Below are positions 25,782 to 37,700 of a stretch of 64,000 nucleotides of DNA, piece after piece. The translations under genes were made by a program, and so were the position numbers. The DNA is taken from assembly GCA_016647705.1 (NCBI GenBank), contig CM028329.1, positions 14,223,910-14,287,909 on the forward strand, written 5' to 3'. How positions within the stretch are numbered: the first letter of the stretch is position 1; the number at the start of each line of letters is the position of its first letter. The notes under the pieces were generated by a model that made no database searches, was not told where the DNA came from, and saw only the letters and a program-made list of their open reading frames with translations. The DNA comes from Eucommia ulmoides (taxonomy: Eukaryota > Streptophyta > Magnoliopsida > Garryales > Eucommiaceae).

Positions 25782-28700
25782 AGAGAGGACCTGCACAATG
25801 CTAAATACAACTTGTATTTAATGGGAGAGGGCCTGCATAAGGCTGAATACAGTCTGTAGCAGCCGTAACGAAAAAAGACACCGTTACGGGCTTGTATAGG
25901 CCCGTGCGGATCAATTTGGTATGAATCGGCCAAAGCCTGTAATATCTGCCCGTAACCGTAACAGCGAGCCAATTTTCTGTTACGTATCGGCCGTTACGGT
26001 ACGTAACGGCCGATACTTAGAACCCTGCTAAGCACCTAAATATTCTCCAGTTTTCTCACATAATTATAAGAGATAAACGTAACGGTCGATACTTAGAACC
26101 CTGCTAAACACCTGAATATTCTCCAGTTTTCTCACATAATCATAAGAGACAAGTGTTTGAATAAGATGCATATTCCATTCTCCACTAGCTAATCAAGCAT
26201 CTTGAAGGTTAGTAAATCTCGCATCTACTGCCACCACCTCACCCAACGAAACTGAGGTAAGGTAAGTGCCCCACCAAAAGAAAACATGCCCGATACCTAT
26301 CAGGAACTGAATATGGAGGCATAAAATTTTCCTTCATGTAAAGCACCTAATACATGGCTTTTGATGAGAGGAATTTTTGCACTTAGCTATAGGTCTGACC
26401 CTACTGTATTTTACATTTCAAAAGCTGAGCCCAAAGAGTTAAACCTTCTTGAAACCTCTACCAAAGCTTCATTCGGAAAGCCTGAATGACATACTGAAAG
26501 TCCAAAATCCCAAGGACACGCTCATGAATAGGGAAACAAAGTTTACTCTATCGCTTCCAATGCAGTTTTTTCTTTAAGGCACAAAGAACCCAACCAGAAT
26601 CCTCTTAACTTCCCGAATAACAGAGACAGGGGAAGAGATCCCCATGAACAATCATAAAGTCATACTTTGAAGAAGATGTTTCAAAAGAATGAGTCTCCTA
26701 CCACTAGAAAGAAGTTTTTCTTGCCAATCTCCGACCTTCCGTCTAATCTTCCTTAGCAGATCATCAAACAGAGAATATTTTTTTCTACCTTCATTCAACG
26801 GACAACACAAGTAACTAAATGGAAAACTTCCTCTTTTGAAGCCTGTATGCCTCAACACCCAATGGAAGTGAGCAGGAGCTAAATTATCCGACAAGAAAAA
26901 TTGACTTTTTACCACATTCACCATCTGGCTTGAACATTACTCAAAATCCTTCAAGAACTTCAAAAAAATGTCAAGGGACTTTTTCTTGCCATTAAGAAAC
27001 ACCGCCACATCATCAATATAGGAGATATGAGAGATTGGATGATAATTCTCCGACTGCAAATACTTCTAAATATCTCTTGTTTCAATCAATTTTTTGATCC
27101 TCCTTGAGAATACTTAAACAACGATAATAAAAAGTTTAGGGGATAATAGATCCCCTTGTCTCACCCCTCTTACATTTTGAAAACCACCAACACCACCATC
27201 AACAAGCACTGAGAAATGGCAATTTGAAATAGCCCTGTGAACCATATCAATCCGAACCTCGCAAAATCCTAATTCCCTTAACACGACAATCAAGAAGTAT
27301 CAAGCAGCCCTATCATAAGCTTTAGCCATGTCTAGTTTAATGATAGCATTACCCCTTGAACCTTGTGCATAAATTTATGCACCATCTCCTGTGCTAAAAG
27401 AATGTTGGCCAGAATATTTCGACTTTGTACAAAAGCACTTTGCTTAGGCCAAAAAAAAAGGCAACAAGGAAACAATTCTATTAGCTAGGATCTTGGTAAC
27501 CACCTTGTTTGAGAAATTATATAAACTAATCGGCCTTAAATTTGCAGTTGACGTAGGGTTATCTTTCTTGGGGATTAGGGCAATCAAGGTACTAGTTAAA
27601 CTATTAGGCAACTCCGTACCACAGAAGAATCTTGTCACCATATTAAACAAATCCTCATTAATAATTTCTTTGCAAGTTACATAAAATCACCTGGTGAAAC
27701 CATTTGAACGAGGGTCACTCTTTCCATCCATATCCTTGACAACCTACTGCAACTTTTCCATGTCAAGATATTTCACCAACTCTCGATTTTCCTGCTCTAA
27801 CACAATATGAGGGATACAATGAATCAAATTGTTGTATTCCATGACTGAGGAGCAAAAAGGTAGTCGTGAAAGTGAGTAACCATTATATCCCGAATATCAT
27901 CATCATCCTCTATCCATTCCCCCCCTGAACTTTTTCTACTTTTTGATGTACATTTTTTCTCTTTTGGTTGACGCAAGTATGAAAATATTTTGTTTTTCTA
28001 TTTCGTTCTTTCAGCCATTTAATTCTAGATTTCTGCTTCTGGTAAGTTTCCTCCTGATTTAAGGCTTTAATCAGTTGGGTCTCTGTCTCTCGTTGCTGTG
28101 GGCCATGACTCGGATCAATTGCAACTTGCATTTCTAGATCATTCACCTCTTTTTTCATGCTTTCTGTCTTGGTAAAAAATATTCCTAAAAGTTTGAAGCG
28201 TTAGTCATGCAACACCATGCAACATCAACTGAAGCCTTTTCAATTTTTGATGCCACCTTTGGAAGGAGTTCCTCGAGGTTGGTTGAGTTCAAGGCTTCTT
28301 AACAATATTAAAAAACTCCCAATGCTGGCACTAGAAGTTTAGAAATTTAACGGAGCCCTTTCCTCTATGATGATTCCTTCCACACCTAATCAGTTGGGGG
28401 CTATGATCTGAGCAAGTTTTATTCAAATGACAGACCTTTGAAGCGTGAAAGAGATGCTGCCATTCATTATTTGCCAAGGTTTTGTCTAGGGGCCGGGTGT
28501 GCAAGGGTCGGATCGGTCCGGTTTGGTTGGGTGAGATGGGTCGATCCGAAATTCTTGGATTATTGAAAAAATGTCTTGATTTCGGAAATTTCGGATCGGG
28601 TGTGGTTGATGACATACCCAAAGAATCGCGTGTCGGTATTTTGGATGGGTCAGAAGCAAATCCGATCATAAACAAACGAAATGAAATCAGAAACAAACGA

Positions 28701-31700
28701 AATCGAAAACATACACAAGCTTGGAATCATCGTCGTCTTCAATTTAGAAGATCAAAATCGATTACAAACAAACGAAACGAAATAAAAAACATACTCGTAG
28801 ATTTGGCAGAAGCGTCGTCGTCGATTTGGAAGATGAAGATGCATATGTCGTCGTCATCAATCTGGAACTTGGAACATTTGGAAGGCAGTGAATGAGAGTG
28901 GAGACTCCACCAGAGCATTCAAGTTGCAGAGGATGAGAGTGAAGAAGATTAAACACAAGCTTTGCTATGGTGGAGAAGATTGAAGAAGAAAACCCTAAGT
29001 TCCTTACCTATGGTGCCATCGGCGGATGAATTGTGAGATTAGTGAAGTTTACCGGTGAAGAAGCTTTGTACTAGGTGACGTTCGAAGAATGAGAAAGAAA
29101 AATGAAAGAATCGCCTACGGTTTGCACTTTGCACTGCATAATGTATATTTATACATGTATGGAACGACAACGTTTTGACTTGGACCGGATCGTGTGAACC
29201 CATTAATTATTTCACTGATTTGAGCCCCGATCTGCACATTTTGGGCCTGTGTTTTGTTAGGCCGAATTCATCCATTTTCTGTGCAGTTTTTTAGAGGCGG
29301 GTCATTTCGGGTGGGTCCTGGGCTGGTTAGCGGGTTCATCAGGTATTTCCACACCCCTAGTTCTACCTAATCTGCTCCGTTTCTTCATCTATCTATGAAC
29401 TACACCAAGTGATTTATTTCCCAAAAACGGCAACTCGAAATGACTGCACATGTACATACGTTGATCATATCCGCAACAACTTAACTATCAAATCAAGAAC
29501 ACCCTAGCTGCTCCTATTTAACCAAGGAGACATTAAAATCTCCTCCATAAGCAACGAATAATCGAAATTATTATGCACCTCCCTAATCTACTCCATTCTC
29601 TTGCTTTTTGTACGTTTAGCATAAACCACTACTACATGGAATTCTTGTCATAAAAGCTTGTATTTTATCTTAGCTACCACCAGTTAATCTTTGCTAACCA
29701 GAATATCACATTGAATTGGATCTCTCCAAAACAACCAAATTTGCTAGCTTCATTGCTAAAGCCAACATCGAATGAAAAATCCCTTCGTATCTTTTCCGGA
29801 GCCTGAGTTTCCATTCTAGGGTCCAACAAGCCAATCAAAAAACAAGAAAAAAACGACACAACTTTTTAAGTTTTCTTCTAGTGGCTTAATTGGCAGCCCC
29901 CGAGCATTCCAAATAATTGATTTAAATATTTAAAGAGTTGGAGTGTTGGGCTTGACCGTTTGCCGCTGTAGATCTAGTCTGGATTATAGGTTCAAAACCT
30001 GATTTCCTGAATTTACCTTTTACCTTTTTACTTAGTAATCCACTCTAAATCACCCGAAGCTATAGAATAGTTGTTATCCATTACTCTAGGTAAAAGGGAG
30101 AGGCGTTGAACACCATTGTCAGTCTCCTATGCTGCACCGTGGAGAGATGACGAGGAGTCTTCTTCATCATTAGGTCTGACATTCTTATTATTCTTCATTT
30201 CATACACTAAAACTATACCTCTCTTTGTCTCTGACTTCTGAGTTATCAATATCCCATTCTTGATCGTCATTAGCATCATCTTCTTCATCCCCTTCAACCA
30301 CATTTGCATCCTTCAATTGGATAGCTTGTTTTAACTTTCCACCTTGCTACTCCAAGGTTCTTTTCTGCTGGTAGAAGTTCGTTTGCTGCATCTCCAACAA
30401 TCTTGTATTTGTTCCACCTTCTTACCATTCCCATATTTTCCTCTATCTTCTTAGGTTCGTCAAACTTTGCAGCCATTTTGGTTGGGGGATTCTCGTGTTT
30501 GAACTCACATTGTGTCTAGGAAGCACGGATTCTTCTGAAATCCGAAGGCAGCTGAGTTTGATACATGCCTAACTTGGATTCTTTAGGGATTCTTGGCGAC
30601 TCGTACCCAATTCACCTGAAACTACATAAAAGTCCTCGCCACATCTGTATCACAAATTTTTAGAAATACTTGAATATTTGCATTCACACTATTGAATCCT
30701 GAGTCCCTGCACTTGTACTTGTGCTTCCTAGCAATTGCGTGATATTCTAAATATTTGATATTAGCATGATATTTCATCTATCTTGCAGTATTTGCTGCAT
30801 TAATCATTGTTCTTAAAAGCATGCCTAGGCATAAGGCGCATCAAGGCACCTTCAAAGAGGCACTTGCCTCTCTGGCAGAATCGACAAGTGCAAGGCCCTG
30901 TTAAGGTGCACCTTGTGAATCTGGGTTCAATTATTCAGATTTTTAATTATATTGTGGGTGCCTCTTTGTTATTTTATAATTGTATTTTTTAAAATACAAT
31001 GTACACTTAAAAGTATAAAAACCACCACCACCAACAACAAAAACCCTAAGAGACCTGGTGAAGAGTGAGGATGAAGATGCTGTTGCATTTGTTGCGTTTA
31101 GATCGAATAAATCTAGACATGCCTTGTGCTGCTATTCCGCGTGATTGATTAGGTACCTCCTCCTTCACTTTCTTCTTCTTCTTCTCCTTCTTCTTCTGCT
31201 AGAGCTGCTGAAATTGAAGAAAGTAGCCAAATAAATAGAACAACATCAAGTTCAAAGGTGACAAAAAGTTCAAGATCATCTCATAGATGAGAAAGAAGCG
31301 GGATCTGATGAGACGGAAGAAGATAGTGCCGAATGGTACAAATTTGATGATTCTAGTGATAGTAGCTCGTTTGGGATCGAGGATTAGGATGACTAGTTTT
31401 TAGAGTTTAGATTTGGATTGTTTAATTTTTATGTTTGTTAGCTGCATGATTTTTTTGTTTGTTGAGTGACTAGTTATGTTTTTAGAGTTCAATTGTCAAT
31501 TGTTTTTTACTTCTGTTGGGAAATTGGAGTTGGATTTGAAATCCAATATTGCTTTAGACTACTTCATAGTGTTTTTTAATCATTGAACATCCAATATATC
31601 TACTACTGTGGTGAAATTTGAATGTATCATGAGTCCATGATAATAGAAGAGCATATATTTAAAATGTCCGGTTCGCTTTAATGAAGCTCCAGCCTCGCCT

Positions 31701-34700
31701 AGGCTCCACGAGGGTCATTGCACCATAGTGGGTGTTGGCCCAAAGGTCTACTCAAGAGAGGAGTGAATTGGATAGTTTTAAATTTAATCAAATCAATTAA
31801 ACGTGGCCGATTTTAATCTGATTAATTACGGAAGCAATATACTAAGCACATACAAACCAATAGGGATAGAAAGATGAGACACTAGAAATTTTATAGAGTT
31901 TGGAAAACTACTTTTGCCTATGTCTACTCCCATGAGCTCTCGTAGGGAATTAATTTACTCAACCATTGATTCTCTTACTAGATGAAAATTAAACCCGTAC
32001 ACTCCCAATTGAGTAAATTCGCTTTATACTCAATCACACTCTCACCCAGATCAGGTACATTTAGGTCTGAGCTAAAACCTTACAACAATACAAAAATAAA
32101 ATTCTTTGTTTTTTTCATAAAGAGTTTCTATCAACACTTAAAAAGATAAATTCAATTGAATGCCCGAATTAGGTGATAAAAGTGATCACGATTCAAAAGC
32201 TAAAAACATCAGTAATCGTGTTTTTTGAAATTTGGATTTTATCACAGTGGAGCTCGAAAATCACATATATCAGATAGTTCAAATCGTTGTTAACTCAATC
32301 GGATTTTCAAAAATAATGCCAGTGAGTTTTAAAAAATGATTTAGAAATATTAATCATGAAAACCGAGGCAAAAGATCTTCGAAAAATGTTCACGAAAGTT
32401 TGAAAATTAAGCCCAAAATAGTCGACTGCCACCGAAATAGGTCGATTGTTTGAAGATATGCCTCAAAAGTTCTGGGAACTTGTAATAACCAGTCGACTGA
32501 TTTCCTTGGTCAGTCAACCGTTTTGCTTCAAATCTCAAAATCTCTGGTCCCTTGAATCTATCGGTCGACTGTTTTCCAACTAGTCGACCGTTTCATCTCA
32601 ATTTTCAAAATACAGTTACAATCAGTTGACTGAATTTTTAGGCTAATTGATTGATTTTAACTAACTTAAGTTTTTAGCACATTTTAAGGCAAGTATTTAA
32701 GCACTTCTAAGCACATAATCACACACACATATATGCATATAAAAGCAGATTGGCGTGTGGTGAGTTATCCTAGTCGGGTTATGAAGAATTTAACAGTATA
32801 AGTGCTGTTTACCTTAATAATACAAAGCATAATTCTTGAAAAATGTCTTTTTCATCATGTATCTGAATTGCAGTGATCAGTCATATTTTTTGTTCCATGC
32901 TTCTCATTTCATCAAATCATTATCTTGATCCACTTTAAGTTTGGCTAATCATACTTAAAATACTGTAAACATATCTCAAACACAATATTAGTCCAGACAA
33001 ACATCTTAGTTAATTGAATCATCAAAACCATCAAAATTGGACTTGGATCCTTTAGAGTTAAGAGTGCGCCTTAAATAACAATGGCTTTAAGTTATTGGCC
33101 TTCCTCTCTTTATACCTTATTTTTTTTGGAAGATGGGTGGGTAAAATGATGACTTTTATGTGAGGGAGATTATGTTCCCTTGGGATATTTTGTGGTTGCT
33201 GTAGTAGCTTCTTTGCTTGGACACTTACTTGGAGGCTATTTTCATGGTTGATAATTTGAAGAGGAAAATCTTTTGGTTGCGGCGTACGTATGACGTGCTT
33301 GAATGTTGTGTTGTTGGGGCATCTTTTTATCTCGTCTAGTGGCCAGCAAGTTATGTTCTATGGTGTTCTCAGATGCCAAGATTACTGGTGCATGCCTAAT
33401 ATATGTAGAGAATTGATGTTTTACAGGAAAGGTGGATGCGCCACCAGAATATATATATATATATATGGGCGATGATCCCTTTTATCATGGTAAGATTAAC
33501 TCCAATATTTATGATGACATGGACCTCAAGATTAGAAACAAGGTTGCAGGGTAAAAAGGAAAACTGTTATCTTCTGGGGGTATGCTGCTCCTCATTAAAC
33601 ATGTGGCTCAAAGCATGAGTGTAATTGCTCATGGCCATTAACCCCCCTTGAAGATTATCAAGACTATGGAGATGATTTTTTTTCCCCAAAATTCCTTTTG
33701 GGGTCTACTCAGGAACAGAGGAGGAAGCATTGGAGGAAGTGGCTGACCTTTATCTTGGGTTTAATCAATCTCAGGATTGAAAGTTGCATTCTCTTCTTGG
33801 GGTGGACTCACCATGTCCCAGATGTCAACTGATTGCTCCTTCTGCTTCCCACTCTGGTTCCCCCCTCCTCTTCCTGAATCTGTTCATGATGGCCAAATTC
33901 TTCCGGCTGCATCTCCCATCCTTCCCCTTTTATTGTGGCCCAACAGTCCATCTTCTCTCTCTGTCCCCAGTTTCCAGTGATTTTTCCTCTCCCTGAGACA
34001 TTCACGGTCTGTCTTCCATTACAGATTCCTTAGGAGCTGCTACTTGGGGAATGATGTGATTGTTCATGGAATTGAAGATGCCAAGTTTACCTCCATTTTA
34101 ATTCCGGCACTTAGAATTACTGGCTATAGGAACTTCCTCAGTTTGTGCCTTTGTCATTCCAACCCTTTGTCCATTTGAACAATCTGTCCCTCAGAAAAAC
34201 AGGCTGTAGGACCCTTCACCGTCTGTGCATTTTCCTTAGCGGCATTGACCTTCAATAGAATAACTTTTGGTTGAATAATTTGTTTGCTTTGAGCTTTATG
34301 CTAATTATGTGTAATTTCAAAAGGGCACTCCTCTTTTGCATGACCTGGCCTCTGGCATTGTGAACAATATTTGAGCACATTCTCATACTTCATTTCCTGC
34401 CAAAACCTTTCATCACCACTTGCTATCCAGACTTTAATCAGAAGAGCTTGCAAGAAGTCAACTTCCATCGCACCCAAGCCAGACCATTCTAGTTGAATCT
34501 AATCTGATGGGCTTTATGGAAATTGTGCCTGATTTGTTGTAGAAATGGGTTGGCAAGTATGAGAGGGACGGCCTATGAGCATTGCAAGGTTCATGGTTGC
34601 TTGGAAAAGGACTCCATTTGAAAAGTCGCATTGGGTACCTGTTAAAGAACAGAATCTCTTAGAGCTACAATGTTTGGAAATCCTCCTCATTTTCCAACCT

Positions 34701-37700
34701 AATCAGCAGTATATATTGTATAATTTAACATTTGGCTAAGGGGCACATGCTCACTCATTAGTTTATCCTTTTCTTTTTTCTTGGATGATTTTTACTGCAT
34801 GTAGTTTGTACATGGCTTTTGTGTTGGAAATTATGGTAACAATACTAATTTAAATTAATATAATTAAATATTAATTAATATTATTTTTCAATAAAGATTT
34901 CTAAATATGTCAAATATATCTATACAATGAAATAATACTCATAAACTATAAAAATTCAACTCTTTGTGAAATTTGTTGTTGAATGTAACGTTTAGTAAAT
35001 ATTATAGAATGTAGAACAATTCACAACAAATATTTCTGAAACCCTTATATGCGATAGTAAATATTTCAGAACATAAAATTTACAATATTGAATATTATAG
35101 AACATTAACAAACATTATAAAATTATATTCTTCAACAATGAATTAAAATACATGAAATTGGTAAATAAATAAACTTATGCTTACAATCCTTTATGATGAT
35201 AATCTCATAAATTTATACCGATCGAGGTTATCGTTTAACTATATTTCCTTAAAAGGTGCTTACGGTTACTCACGCATTTGCTTACCAAGATACAATGATC
35301 ACAATCCTTCGATACTAGCACTCGAAATCAAAGAATACGGCGAACAAAATAGGTGTTGAACTCTCTCAAAATAATAGACTCAAAGTGTATGTGTAGTGCA
35401 ATATGTCCTAAATTTTTATGCCTAAATGATAATGCAAACTTATCTATTTATAGAGTAAACAAATGAATAACTCCAACACAGTAAACGTCTTACTTTAAAG
35501 TTACTAAGAATATTTTATAGTCACTAAAAATTAATTACATGTAACTCGTTGTAAAAAAATGAGTTATACATATGAAAAGACAAGTCTTGTTTGGTCAGGA
35601 AAATTACTAGAATCAATATAATGAAAATTCTAGAAAGAATTTTCTCTACTTGAATCAACTCAAGTCCAAACCCAAATCCACGACCCACTACCCTACCCGG
35701 CTCTGCAATCGAAAATAGATTATAAAAGTGGTATAAGTGTTTTTCATCAATCAATGTGGAATTACTCATTTTGCATACTTCAATCAATTTCATGGGACAA
35801 CAATTTTTCATTTATATTTTAATGATTTTTGACAAATCAATATTTCACGTTAGTATTCTCACTGAGAATAACGTATTGATATATGAAAATATATAAACAA
35901 ATAATTGAATCACATAAAAATAATTAGACTTAAAATAGTCTAAAATCATTTTTGTCTAACATTTTGCTCTACAAGGCATGGTCGGTTTGGCCCTTTATAT
36001 AACTATATCTCAGGTGTAGCTCAAGAAAAGCCCTGAAGCATGCTGAAGGAGGTTGCTTCAATGCATAAAAATAATCTTTTAATCTACAAACCACTTTGAC
36101 GGTCATGGAGGATACATGTACCTAGGAATATCCATATATTTGATATGACCATCGTCTTCCAAATGCCCAATTTTATATGCAAGTATATGGTTCTCGGAGT
36201 TATATTTCTTCAATACTTCTCTCTCTCTCTCTCTCTCTCGTTTTGCACCTGTGGAATGAATATATGGCAATGGTCCTGAGTTGATTGAGATTTTTACTTG
36301 ATATTTGTTGCCTTGTTCATGTTTTTTTATTGCTTTGGTAAACTTTGTACTGGGTTTCACAATTCTATGCACCGTTATTAATTTTTCTTTCCTCATTGTT
36401 TCAGCTAGTTGCATATTTAAATGAGCGTCTGATATCATTGGAAACATTGCAGCGTAATGGTGTCATGCAAAAGCGATCTGGTGATCAGGTGCAAAAGATT
36501 TGCTAGATTTACAAATATGCCTTTCTTATCTCTTATGTCGTGAGGCTTGCTAGTGCTGCTCACCTTCATCTTATAAGGTTCTATAACTTGTAGTGCTAGT
36601 GAGTCGATATGTTTATTTGTTATTTATTGTGCCAATAATTGAACCTCCTCAAACCATCAGTTACACTTTTGTTGAGCATTGTGATGTGTGTGAAAGTATT
36701 ACTATATTTTTGCTGAGCTGATGGGATATCACGACCTTGGTGGTTCTCTGGTGCAAAAAGTACCAGTTTAAATTTTGTAGTTTTCTCGTCTCCACAACAA
36801 ATTTCCTCTTTTTACTCCTTGTGCTATTGCAAAATGAAAAAGGAAAAGGTTGGGAAGAAAGGGGGAGGTAGGGAGGGGGAGGAAAAGATCCTGGGAAAGT
36901 GGGTCTTTCTTACAAGGCTGCTCCCTGGGAGGTCTTACTTGTACTGCATGAAGCCTTCGGATTATTTGATTGGTACCAGGAAATAATATGTATATATTGG
37001 GGTGATCTTTTGCTGAAAAATGTTGGCACTAATTGATGTCGGGTTGGCTTGCCCTTGTGATAAGCCAGATTTTGTTGATGATTTACATAGTTACATTATA
37101 CATTTGTCCCATGTTATGGGGATTATTGTGCTATTTACCACAATCTTTGACCTATTTGCATAAATTGAATACAATAATCAATTGAATTATTTTGTTAATC
37201 ATACAATATGAAACTACATATAGGAAAATATAGGAACCAAAAAAAGGTAACTAACTAATGACAATTAACTATTTTCCTAATATATATATTTGACTTCCTA
37301 TATACAAACAATCAATCAAATAATCAATTAATAATTAATTATTCCAACACTCCCCTTCAAGCATGTATGAAGATATCTTCTATTGTTAGCTTGCATACTA
37401 AGTAGTTGAATCTCTTCTTCAATAATCCTTTTGTTAGAATATCTGTGATCTGTTCGGTAGTCGGTACGTAAGGCATACATATTTGTTTATTCTCAATCTT
37501 TTCCTTAATGAAATGCTTGTCCACTTCAACATGTTTTGTCCGATCATGTAGCACCGGATTGTGGGCGATTGCAATGACTGATTTGTTATCACAGTAGACT
37601 TTCATAGGTTCTGGATTGAACATCTTCAACTCTTCTAGTAATCTGTTAATACATAACACTTCACAGATGCCGTGAGCTATGGATCTGTACTCCGCTTCTG

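Larger units (their letters stand above)
24640..29940 (-). pseudogene. LINE ORF2 remnant (endonuclease, reverse transcriptase, RNase H)
   Basis: The endonuclease begins [11 protein letters not shown] near 29930 and ends with [15 protein letters not shown] near 28400, where the SDH motif is conserved. The linker [19 protein letters not shown] lies near 28000. Reverse transcriptase motifs include [20 protein letters not shown] (27490-27580) and [20 protein letters not shown] (26660-26720). RNase H begins [13 protein letters not shown] near 24745. Many stops; dead. Confidence 0.85.
24111..30498 (-). mobile_element. L1-type LINE in Twinkle intron 5, with nested insertions
   Basis: On the minus strand: an ORF1 remnant (30120-30476), endonuclease, reverse transcriptase, zinc finger and RNase H of ORF2, then a T-rich/G-rich tract at 24111-24137 on the + strand that marks the 3' tail. 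It is interrupted by hAT-like elements at 25382-26027 and 28487-29359. Stops and frameshifts break all domains. About 4.8 kb remains after removing the insertions. Confidence 0.85.
30805..33083. mobile_element. hAT-like element hosting family H copy 2
   Basis: The left end CATTGTTCTTAAAAGC and right end TTAAATAACAATG form an imperfect inverted repeat. The flanking 8-mers GCATTAAT (30797-30804) and GCTTTAAG (33084-33091) match at 6 of 8. Both ends carry AGGCGC-type phrases. After removing the nested H2 insertion the element is about 950 bp. A CTT-repeat region near 31166-31200 is present. No transposase is recognised. Confidence 0.6.

Noticed and set aside
29950-30010. Pol III B-box-like GGTTCAAAACC suggesting a SINE
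   Set aside because: It lies within the LINE endonuclease start region and has no A-box or cloverleaf.
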